This document shows, piece after piece, positions 1 through 6,599 of a DNA stretch of 6,675 nucleotides. The notes under the pieces are model-generated. The model saw only the letters and a program-made list of their open reading frames with translations, searched no databases and had not been told where the DNA came from. Numbering within the stretch: position 1 is the first letter of the stretch; each line of letters starts with the position of its first letter. This stretch comes from JBEEPE01 sp964489645. GTDB lineage: Bacteria > Verrucomicrobiota > Verrucomicrobiia > Chthoniobacterales > Chthoniobacteraceae. A program made the translations under genes and the position numbers. The stretch lies in assembly GCA_964489645.1 (NCBI GenBank), contig CAZAZT010000168.1, positions 1-6,675 of the forward strand, given 5' to 3'.

Positions 1-950
1 TGATGCACCACGTGCGAAGCCGCTGCGTTCGCCAAACGTAACCCATCCTCCAGCGGTAACCCCGCCCCAAACGCCGCCGCAAGATTCGCGGTCACCGAGT
101 CCCCCGCCCCCACAACGTCAATCGGCCCGCGCAACGGCAAGCATTCCACCCTCGCCACCGTCCCGTCCGGCAGCGCCCCAAGCATCCCGCGCTCAGCCAA
201 CGTCACCACCACCGGATGTCCCAACGCCTCCGCCTCACGCCGAACCCCCGCCTCCAACCTCGCACCCTCCAAATCCCCAAGCCCAAGATACACACCGAAC
301 TCGCGCGCATTCATCTTGAAACACATCGGCGGATACCCCTTCAAACCGCGTCGACTGTCCGCAATCACCCGCTTGCCCCGCGCCGCTAGATCCCCCAAAA
401 CCCTCAACACTCCCTCCGTCACCACGCCCGTCCCCACCCGGTCCACCTGATCCATCACGATCACCGCATCCACCTCTTCCTCGATATTTTTCAACGCCCG
501 CTCAATCCACCCAGAAACCGCAGCAGACGTCGCCGTCCAGTTCTTCGAATCCAATCGCTCCAACTCCACCGGCGAACCTCCCCCACCCACCAACAACGGC
601 TTGCAATACGTGAACGTCCGACGCTCCGACGTCGTCAAGAACGTGCCCGCTCCCATCTCCACCCCAGGCGTCCGCTCCAACGCGCGTCGCAGCTCAAATC
701 CCTCTCCATCGTCCCCACAAAACCCAACCGGAAGGATCCGACCAACCCCCAAAGCGGACAGATTGTTCAAAACCGTGCCCGCTGCCCCAGGTTGAGCGCG
801 CACCCGAACCACATTCCGCACAGGTAAACCCGTCTCGATCGAGACCTCGCTCAACGCCGGATCGATCTCCAAGTAGCGGTCCAAACAGAAATCACCCACC
901 ACAGCGATCCTCAAGCCGCCATACACCGCCCCCAACGATGCCCAATCCAT
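1..950 (-). CDS. PfkB-family carbohydrate kinase, RfaE-like (C-terminus cut off by window edge)
   Basis: This open frame has no stop before the left edge, so 316 residues are visible and the C-terminus is missing. It encodes an ATP-dependent sugar or sugar-phosphate kinase of the ribokinase/PfkB superfamily, expected in the cytoplasm. Residues 15-26 (IAVVGDFCLDRY) resemble the start of heptose-7-phosphate kinases (HldE/RfaE N-domain). PGAAGTVLNNLSALG (54-68) corresponds to the sugar-binding PGGAANVA-type motif, and DVVGAGDS (278-285) is the C-terminal PfkB signature with the expected catalytic base Asp284. VIADSR (195-200) followed by KMNARE (212-217) matches the DxR/KxNxxE region of the family. 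ATG at 950 starts 5 nt after the upstream stop. An in-frame GTG at 959 would overlap that stop as GTGA, and a GAGG lies 7 nt before it, so either start is possible. It is the last visible gene of the block. The kinase call is firm; the substrate is unknown, and heptose phosphate is only a suggestion. Confidence 0.9.
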   Translation of the reverse strand, partial: MDWASLGAVYGGLRIAVVGDFCLDRYLEIDPALSEVSIETGLPVRNVVRVRAQPGAAGTVLNNLSALGVGRILPVGFCGDDGEGFELRRALERTPGVEMGAGTFLTTSERRTFTYCKPLLVGGGGSPVELERLDSKNWTATSAAVSGWIERALKNIEEEVDAVIVMDQVDRVGTGVVTEGVLRVLGDLAARGKRVIADSRRGLKGYPPMCFKMNAREFGVYLGLGDLEGARLEAGVRREAEALGHPVVVTLAERGMLGALPDGTVARVECLPLRGPIDVVGAGDSVTANLAAAFGAGLPLEDGLRLANAAASHVVH

Positions 951-955
951 CCCAC

Positions 956-2083
956 TCACGCCTCGTCCTCCAATGCCGCTAAAAGATGCCGCGCAAACGC
1001 GACGTTATCCGTCTGCAGATAATCCATCACGCCTCCCATCCGTGAGTAACTTTTGCAGAACCGCAAATAGTACGCCGGGTTGGACTTAGGCGGCTCTCCG
1101 CCCGTCCAATCCCAGCCCCCGCCGTCCTGCACGTCCACCACCACGATGCGGTGCCCTCCCAAAACAGATGCCCCCCGCTGCAAGCGCACATTGTTCACAC
1201 AACTCACACTCTTCTCGAACACCTGAGGCCCCATCACCGCCGATCCCACCGAGAATACCACCCCACCCTCCAACCCCGAAACCGTCCCACAAAACGATTC
1301 AAAATCCATCCCGCCCCCACGTCCCAACGCCGCTCCCGAGAACATCGGATGATTCGTGATGATGTCATAACCGATCCCCGGATGAACCGTTACCGGAACC
1401 CCCGCTGCCCACGCCTGCGCAAAGATCGAAGCCTCCTTCCATCGATGCGTGACCGACCACCGACCGCTGTTCAAAAAACCCGACCGCAAAGCACGGATCA
1501 CCTCGCATCGCGCACCGTTCAACGGATCGCCAGGATCCCTCACCACCGCAGCCTCCAGCACCTGTAACTCCGGCACATCCCCCCCATCCTCCGCGATGAA
1601 ACGCGCCAACGAATCGCCATAACCCAAACCCTCCAACGCTCCAAGCATCACCGCCCCATGGATATGGCGAGACGTCTCATCCCACGTACCAAACGTGCCC
1701 GCAGCCACATTCTCCTCCACTCCCTCCGTGCTGCCCCCAAACCACGCGTACTCCCAATCATGGATGGACCCCGCCCCATTCGTCGCAACATGCGTCACCC
1801 ATCCTCCGCGCAACAACCGCCCCATCACCGACGCTCCGCCGTTCCGCAAAAAATGCGCGCCGTAAATCCATAACACCGCCGCACCAAGCCCCTTCGCCGC
1901 ACGCACCGCCGCCGCCGCCGCACCCACCTGACCCTCCAGCCGCCTCGCCTCCGCCGCGTCAACCGACAACGGAGGCATCGACCCTTGCGCACCCGCCATC
2001 ACTGCATCCACGGACGTCAACGTCCGACGCCGAGCCAACGGCAACACCCGAACATCGCCCAAGCTAAAACCTTGTCTGGACAT
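956..2083 (-). CDS. Conserved protein of unknown function, possibly deoxyhypusine-synthase-like fold
   Basis: This encodes 375 residues with no signal peptide or membrane segment, so it is probably cytoplasmic. I do not recognise a characterised enzyme. Conserved-looking blocks are IYGAHFLRNGG (73-83), VTHVATNGAGSIHDWEYA (96-113), the GTWDETSR stretch (132-139), HPGIGYDIITNHP (234-246), and GGVVFSVGSAVMGPQVFEK (273-291). Alternating hydrophobic strands with glycine turns and the NGAGSIHD block recall the TAGGxEED segment of deoxyhypusine synthase NAD-binding folds. However, the WGK motif carrying that enzyme's catalytic lysine is not apparent. I chose ATG at 2083, one base after the HAD stop, because AAGGGTGG lies just upstream in the end of the HAD gene. 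The frame is open to 2125, but the extra 14 residues would overlap the HAD gene. The kinase on one side and the phosphatase on the other suggest a role in metabolism of a phosphorylated sugar or similar compound, by inference only. Confidence 0.85.
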   Translation of the reverse strand: MSRQGFSLGDVRVLPLARRRTLTSVDAVMAGAQGSMPPLSVDAAEARRLEGQVGAAAAAVRAAKGLGAAVLWIYGAHFLRNGGASVMGRLLRGGWVTHVATNGAGSIHDWEYAWFGGSTEGVEENVAAGTFGTWDETSRHIHGAVMLGALEGLGYGDSLARFIAEDGGDVPELQVLEAAVVRDPGDPLNGARCEVIRALRSGFLNSGRWSVTHRWKEASIFAQAWAAGVPVTVHPGIGYDIITNHPMFSGAALGRGGGMDFESFCGTVSGLEGGVVFSVGSAVMGPQVFEKSVSCVNNVRLQRGASVLGGHRIVVVDVQDGGGWDWTGGEPPKSNPAYYLRFCKSYSRMGGVMDYLQTDNVAFARHLLAALEDEA

Positions 2084-2084
2084 C

Positions 2085-2981
2085 CTAACCACCCTTCCAA
2101 ATCGCATTGAACACCGCTGCCGCATCGCGGAAATCCGGCAGGATCACCTGCGCACCAGCCCGCACAAGGATGTCCCGTTTCCCCGACTCGATCACGCCCG
2201 ACCCATTCACATCCTCATCCGTGCAAACCCCCACCGCGATGCCACCCAAAGCGCGCGTGTCGCGCATCTCCACCGGTCCGTCCCCGAAAGACAATAACGT
2301 CTCCCCCGCCCCACCCGTCCGCCGAAGGATCTCCTCAAAAACCAGCCGCTTGGAGAATCCCCGAGGATCCCCAGTGCTCCCAAAAAGGCGGTCTCCAAAA
2401 AACGCTTCTAAACCCAAGATCTCCGCTTCCTCTCGAACCCGATGCTGGATGCTTGAACTCAAGATCCATAAGCGCAATCCCCTCCCTTGCAGGAACTCCA
2501 AGAGCGAACGCGCCCCGTGCACCACGTAGGCGTCCCTCGCCCGCGCGCCCGACCGCACCAACTCCACCCGCCGCGAGATCGCAGCGTCCAACTCCAACTG
2601 GAACTCCGCACGCAACACCTCCGGATCGTGCAAAGGCCCTCCGCACGCCCTCACCGCCTCCGCGTAAGTCGTCATCTGCTGGATCGTCGGCTGGCCGTTC
2701 ATCCCGAACACGATCCCTTCAAAAAAACGTTCCCGCTCCGCTTCATCCGCAATCCCACAACCCGGATAGTGCCGACGGAACAGGCCAAGCATCATCCGAG
2801 GCCACCCATGCCGGATCCACGACAACGTCCCGTCGAAATCGAAAACCACATCCGTGACCGCGCGCCCAACGGGAATCACCCCATCCGGCCACTCCACATC
2901 CCCCGTCAATCCTGCCAAACGCTCACTCTTCATCCCCGAAGCAAAGACCATCTCCCCTTTCGAGCAAAACCTTTCTCCCAT
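2085..2981 (-). CDS. HAD-superfamily phosphatase, phosphoglycolate-phosphatase-like
   Basis: This is a 298-residue, probably cytoplasmic hydrolase of phosphate monoesters. All four HAD motifs are visible, numbered from ATG 2981: motif I VVFDFDGTLS with nucleophile Asp48 and acid/base Asp50; motif II LSSS with Ser175; motif III Lys211 in FSKRLVF; motif IV GDGPVE with Asp234 and Glu238 for magnesium. About 120 residues between motifs I and II form a helical C1-type cap, typical of the phosphoglycolate phosphatase/beta-phosphoglucomutase branch. The roughly 40 residues before motif I are unusual and look poorly structured, so a start at residue 11 or 17 (ATG codons) is possible. The chosen ATG sits in GTGATG: an in-frame GTG at 2984 shares GTGA with the upstream stop, and GGAGGAGGGG lies about 8-11 nt before these starts. 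Translational coupling to the phosphodiesterase is likely. Substrate unknown; the motifs make the family call firm. Confidence 0.93.
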   Translation of the reverse strand: MGERFCSKGEMVFASGMKSERLAGLTGDVEWPDGVIPVGRAVTDVVFDFDGTLSWIRHGWPRMMLGLFRRHYPGCGIADEAERERFFEGIVFGMNGQPTIQQMTTYAEAVRACGGPLHDPEVLRAEFQLELDAAISRRVELVRSGARARDAYVVHGARSLLEFLQGRGLRLWILSSSIQHRVREEAEILGLEAFFGDRLFGSTGDPRGFSKRLVFEEILRRTGGAGETLLSFGDGPVEMRDTRALGGIAVGVCTDEDVNGSGVIESGKRDILVRAGAQVILPDFRDAAAVFNAIWKGG

Positions 2982-4399
2982 CACCGGCTCAACCCCTCCT
3001 CCAGCACACGCCCATCCACCCCCTCCATCTGGATGTCCAACAAACGCCCAATCGTCGGCGCAACATCCACATTCGAAACCCTTCCGAGCCTGACCCCCGG
3101 CTTCACGCCACGCCCCGAAAGCATCAGGATCCCATCCAGTTCAGGATCATCCGCACGGTATCCGTGCGTCCCCTTGTAGTTCGGGCTCAACGTGATCACC
3201 GCATCCCCTGTAGCCCCAGTCTGAAACGCGTAACCGTTCTTCGCATACAAGATGAAATCCCCCATCCCCGCGTTCTCAGCTGCCGTCGGCATCCCCAGCT
3301 TCGGCGCGTCGTCCGCATCGATCATCTCCGCAACCCCCTCCAAAGACCCGAACAACTCGCGCAAACGCGGAGCGAACTCCGCCTTCCTCGCAGGATCATT
3401 CACGTACAACAAACACATCCCCCCAAGCACCACCGCTGACACATCCCCTCCCACCACCTTGCTCCCAACCACCTCCGCCAAACCTTTCTGCCGCAGAAGA
3501 ACCATCGGCTGGATCACCTTCTCAACCTTCTTGAAACCGTGGTCCGTCGTCACAACAAACGTCGTCCGATCCTCCAAGCCCGCCCGACGCACCGACTCCA
3601 CCACATCCCCCACCAATCGATCCGCCAAAGCCAACGCCGTCGCCCCAGCCGAAGTCCCAGGCCCCGAAGCATGATGGGTCGCATCCGTGTTCAAATAATG
3701 CAGCATCAACAGGTTCGGCTGATGCCGCTCGATCAGATAACACGCTGCCCGATTCCATAACGCGTCCATGAACGCCGGCGACTTGCGCCCCGCCCCCGGC
3801 TGCATCCATCCGATCTCCTGCTCCGACAACCTCCCTGCCCGCACCATCTCGCGTTCCAAAGCTCCCTCCACCTCAGGGATTTCCGGAAAACTCCAATGCA
3901 CCGTCCCTGCGTTCTTGATGGCGACCCAATCCACCTCCGCAACGGTCAATCCACGGTAAAACACTTGATCATAGACCGTTGGCGCAAAGACCATCCGCGA
4001 ACGGTCCACCCACTGCTCCAAACGCACCGCAACCCCCTTGCCTCCACGGATCGGCAGACCATTCGCCAGAACTCCGTGCCTCCTCGGTGTCACCCCCGTG
4101 ACCAATGTGGTGTGATTGATCCATGTGATCGAAGGGTTCGACACCCCCATCGCATCCGCCACCGCTCCACGCTCAGCCATCGCCCTCAAGTTCGGCAAAG
4201 GCAAAGAGGCATCCCTCCAAGAAGAAGCGGGAAACCCGTCAATCGAGATCAACACCACGTGCCGATCCGAAACCTTCGTCCGCTCCGCTCCCACCACCTC
4301 CAACCCCATCCCACCCACAAACGCCAAAAAACCCACACCAACCCAACAACAACACTTCATGGAGAACATGGACCGCCACGGGCGCAGAATCCATTCCAC
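2981..4399 (-). CDS. Secreted alkaline-phosphatase-superfamily phosphodiesterase / nucleotide pyrophosphatase (NPP-like)
   Basis: This encodes 472 residues from a GTG start. The two-zinc active site of the type I phosphodiesterase/nucleotide pyrophosphatase family is complete. Asp54 lies in LISIDGF, nucleophile Thr92 and Asn95 in PSITWINHTTLVTG, Asp239 and His243 in TDATHH, Asp286 and His287 in TTDHGF, and His413 in GTHGY. It should cleave phosphodiesters or phosphomonoesters outside the cytoplasm; NPP relatives act on nucleotides, phospholipid headgroups or glycerophosphodiesters. The N-terminus has basic residues, a hydrophobic run with three Cys (residues 16-18), and a likely signal-peptidase site after VVGA. 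GTG 4399 was chosen because GGAGGTGA lies 10 nt upstream and it does not overlap the preceding gene, which ends 28 nt away. ATG at 4369 or 4360 would also keep a signal peptide. The frame is open up to 4474, but that part overlaps the neighbour. No transmembrane anchor is seen at the C-terminus. The family is certain; the substrate is not. Confidence 0.93.
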   Translation of the reverse strand: MEWILRPWRSMFSMKCCCWVGVGFLAFVGGMGLEVVGAERTKVSDRHVVLISIDGFPASSWRDASLPLPNLRAMAERGAVADAMGVSNPSITWINHTTLVTGVTPRRHGVLANGLPIRGGKGVAVRLEQWVDRSRMVFAPTVYDQVFYRGLTVAEVDWVAIKNAGTVHWSFPEIPEVEGALEREMVRAGRLSEQEIGWMQPGAGRKSPAFMDALWNRAACYLIERHQPNLLMLHYLNTDATHHASGPGTSAGATALALADRLVGDVVESVRRAGLEDRTTFVVTTDHGFKKVEKVIQPMVLLRQKGLAEVVGSKVVGGDVSAVVLGGMCLLYVNDPARKAEFAPRLRELFGSLEGVAEMIDADDAPKLGMPTAAENAGMGDFILYAKNGYAFQTGATGDAVITLSPNYKGTHGYRADDPELDGILMLSGRGVKPGVRLGRVSNVDVAPTIGRLLDIQMEGVDGRVLEEGLSR

Positions 4400-4427
4400 G
4401 ACCGAACTCTCACCTCCCAACCCGCCA

Positions 4428-5372
4428 TCAACGCCAGACCAGATCCACTTGCTGACCATGCAAACGGTGCTCACGAAGACATCTCAACTCCAATGACATA
4501 CCTCCATCCAGCACCTCTGCATCCACCCACCCACTCGGCTCTCCCTCGTCCAACACATAGGCCGTCGACGGTAAGTTCACCAAGTGGATGCCAGAAGGAT
4601 GGCTCCCCACCACCCAACGATGCGTGTGACCAAAAACATACGCCTTCACCTGCCGCCGAACAGACGCCATCGCGAAGAACTCGTCGGTGTCCTGCAGCGG
4701 CCACTCCTCAATGCCATCCGTCGGATTATGATGCGCATAGATGATCGCTGGCTTGTCCGGTTCCGCATCCAAAACCGACGCCATCCACTCGATCTGAGCC
4801 GAACCGAATCGCCCCTCGCTCACTGGCCTCGTCGCAGAATCCGCAAGGATCCAGTTGGCCCGCGGCGTCCGGATCACCCCCACATGCCTCGCATCCAGCA
4901 AACTCAAGCGATCCGCCTCGGACATCGCCTCGCGGAAGTTCCCCCGGTCGTCGTGATTCCCGAGCGTCAGGAACACCGGCACCCCGCGATCCCGCAACGG
5001 CTCCAGCAACTCGCACAACACCCGGTAGTCCTCGATCTGCCCCGTCTGATATGCGCAGTCCCCGTTGATCATCACCCCTGCGACCGATCTCTCGCGCCCC
5101 AACACCTCGCGAACCGCCGCGCGAAAATGCTCCGCCATGTTCACCCCGCAGGCCGACCGCAGAACATCCCCAGCAATGTGGATGTCCGAGAACAATGCCC
5201 ACCGGTGCAGGTCCGCTGCACCAGCGCCCTCCTCACCACGTTCACCTGCAATGAGTCGAGGAACCATTCCCTGCACGAAACCTGCAGCCATCATCGAACG
5301 CAAGAACCCCCTGCGCAAAACCGTTTCACCCGTTTTCTGAACTCCCCGAAACGAGGACATCTCAATCGGCAT
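4428..5372 (-). CDS. Tat-signal metallophosphoesterase A (calcineurin-like)
   Basis: This 314-residue protein has the five metal-binding blocks of the calcineurin-like phosphoesterase fold: SDIH (Asp63, His65), NGDC (Asp105), GNHDD (Asn139, His140), AHHNP (His214) and GHTH (His249, His251). It should hydrolyse a phosphomonoester or phosphodiester with a two-metal centre. The closest familiar style is the CpdA/Icc cyclic-nucleotide phosphodiesterase and secreted phosphatase branch, but the substrate cannot be read from sequence. LRRGFLRSMMAAG (19-31) is a twin-arginine signal with a rather weak hydrophobic stretch, so export by Tat is likely but less clear than in its neighbour. The ATG at 5372 begins with MPIEM, like MPIDF in the paralogue, which supports this start; GGTGAG lies about 11 nt upstream, and a second in-frame ATG is at 5360. 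It is a divergent tandem paralogue of the gene at 5463-6425 and is probably cotranscribed with it. Confidence 0.92.
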   Translation of the reverse strand: MPIEMSSFRGVQKTGETVLRRGFLRSMMAAGFVQGMVPRLIAGERGEEGAGAADLHRWALFSDIHIAGDVLRSACGVNMAEHFRAAVREVLGRERSVAGVMINGDCAYQTGQIEDYRVLCELLEPLRDRGVPVFLTLGNHDDRGNFREAMSEADRLSLLDARHVGVIRTPRANWILADSATRPVSEGRFGSAQIEWMASVLDAEPDKPAIIYAHHNPTDGIEEWPLQDTDEFFAMASVRRQVKAYVFGHTHRWVVGSHPSGIHLVNLPSTAYVLDEGEPSGWVDAEVLDGGMSLELRCLREHRLHGQQVDLVWR

Positions 5373-5403
5373 GGAACGGGAAGCTCACCCCGAAGAGCGA
5401 CGC

Positions 5404-5433
5404 TCACACCGCGAACCCGAAACATTCGTGTGA
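5404..5433. repeat. Weak imperfect inverted repeat between the two metallophosphoesterase genes
   Basis: TCACA plus CGAA at 5404-5415 pairs with TTCG plus TGTGA at 5425-5433, giving nine base pairs interrupted by a three-base bulge, around a nine-base loop. It lies in the 90-bp gap between the paralogous genes. It has no U-tract on either strand, so it does not look like a Rho-independent terminator. It could be an operator-like dyad, an RNA processing hairpin or chance. Confidence 0.25.
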
Positions 5434-5462
5434 CGCCTCCAAAACCCAACCGCCCCTCTCAA

Positions 5463-6425
5463 TCAAGTGCGCCAGCGAAGCGACACGCGCTCCCCATGCT
5501 GCGGATGCCGACCGTCCACACACCGTAACTGCAGATCCATCCCTGTCTCAGACGCCTGCGCGTGCACCCACCCATTCGGGCGCCCCGCCACAAACACATA
5601 TGCCGTCGGCGGAAGATTCACCAAGTGCAAACCACTCTCATGCTGAGTGATCTGCCACCGATGGGTGTGCCCAAAAACGTAAGCCTTCACCTGGCGCCTC
5701 GGCGCAATGATCGCGAAAAACTCCTCCGTGTCCTCCAACGGATATTTGCTCGATGGCTCCCTCGGATTGTGGTGCCCAACAATCACCACAGGTCGCGTCG
5801 GATTCGCGTCCAACCGCTCCCGCAACCACCTCAACTGCCCCGCCCCGAACCGCCCCTCGCTCACCGGCTTCGTGCACGAATCCATCACGATCCAATCCAC
5901 CGCGCCGCCCCCGATCGCAGCAAACTCTTTCTCCATCACCACCCGCCCTTCCACCAACCCCTCGCGGACAACCCGCCTGAACTGATCCCGGTCATCGTGG
6001 TTACCCAACGTCACGTGCACAGGAACTCCCGCATCGCGGACCGGTTGCAACAATTTGGTGAATGCCTCGTAGTCCGTACCAAGTCCCACCTTGTATGCAC
6101 AGTCACCATTCACAATGACCCGCCCAATCCCCTGCATCCGAAGAACATCCACCAATACCGCCCGCAGGTTACTCGCCATGTTCGTCCCCATCGCCGTTGC
6201 CCCCAGATCCCCATCAATGTGGGTGTCCGATAGCAATGCTACCCCGCGCCCCCGCACGACACGCCCACCCCCAGTCGCCGACCCAGAAACCGCAAGCGCC
6301 CCAACCCCCGTCGCCCCCACCGAACCAATCCATCCGAGCCCCTCGAGAAATCGACGACGACTCACCCCACGCGCCCACGCTGCCCCAAAACGCTCTGGCG
6401 AACCCGGTAAAAAATCGATCGGCAT
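5463..6425 (-). CDS. Tat-signal metallophosphoesterase B (calcineurin-like)
   Basis: This is the first gene of the block, 320 residues. A strong twin-arginine signal, GVSRRRFLEGLGWIGSVG (20-37), is followed by a hydrophobic segment to about residue 50, so the folded enzyme is probably exported by Tat. The catalytic blocks are SDTH (Asp67, His69), NGDC (Asp108), GNHDD (Asn142, His143), GHHNP (His218, His219) and GHTH (His253, His255), all of the calcineurin-like phosphoesterase fold. The ATG at 6425 was chosen because MPIDF matches the start of the paralogue downstream, and it gives a normal Tat n-region. The frame remains open to a GTG at 6578 with another ATG at 6557, but that 51-residue extension is glycine- and arginine-rich, is absent from the paralogue and would push the Tat motif too far in. 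No strong Shine-Dalgarno precedes 6425, so the start is moderately certain. Substrate unknown. Confidence 0.9.
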   Translation of the reverse strand: MPIDFLPGSPERFGAAWARGVSRRRFLEGLGWIGSVGATGVGALAVSGSATGGGRVVRGRGVALLSDTHIDGDLGATAMGTNMASNLRAVLVDVLRMQGIGRVIVNGDCAYKVGLGTDYEAFTKLLQPVRDAGVPVHVTLGNHDDRDQFRRVVREGLVEGRVVMEKEFAAIGGGAVDWIVMDSCTKPVSEGRFGAGQLRWLRERLDANPTRPVVIVGHHNPREPSSKYPLEDTEEFFAIIAPRRQVKAYVFGHTHRWQITQHESGLHLVNLPPTAYVFVAGRPNGWVHAQASETGMDLQLRCVDGRHPQHGERVSLRWRT

Positions 6426-6557
6426 GGCGCATCGCAGAACGCAACCCACATGCCATCCCCAAACACCCCCAATCCCCCCTTGGTACACCTCCCCAATCCG
6501 ATCCATTCGCCCCGCCAACCCAAATCCCCGACCCCGGCCAATGCGCCCCTTTTTCAT

Positions 6558-6585
6558 TGATTCGTCCCCGCCAAACACCCATAGT
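6558..6585 (+). promoter_or_regulatory. Candidate sigma70-type promoter for tRNA-His
   Basis: TTGATT at 6558-6563 and CATAGT at 6580-6585 are separated by 16 bp, each matching the -35 and -10 consensus at four of six positions. Transcription from it would start around 6592, a few bases before the tRNA at 6600. The match is modest and this is a prediction only. Confidence 0.3.
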
Positions 6586-6599
6586 CCTAAGTCCGCGAT

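Noticed and set aside
2084..2125. Start of the unknown conserved protein at 2125
   Set aside because: It would overlap the HAD coding end by about 40 bases; the ATG at 2083, preceded by AAGGGTGG, gives the neat one-base spacing seen elsewhere in the operon.
2487..3179. 230-codon plus-strand frame opposite the HAD gene
   Set aside because: Low-complexity Pro/Arg/His/Ser composition, spans the junction of two well-supported genes, no plausible domain.
3896..5528. Two long plus-strand frames (282 and 314 codons) opposite the phosphodiesterase and metallophosphoesterase A
   Set aside because: They are Pro/Arg/His-rich, have no recognisable motif, and lie opposite genes with complete catalytic motifs; the C-rich antisense strand yields few stops.
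6426..6578. N-terminal extension of metallophosphoesterase B to GTG 6578 or ATG 6557
   Set aside because: The added residues are Gly/Arg-rich, missing in the paralogue, and would place the Tat motif more than 70 residues from the start; the shared MPI(E/D) start argues for 6425.
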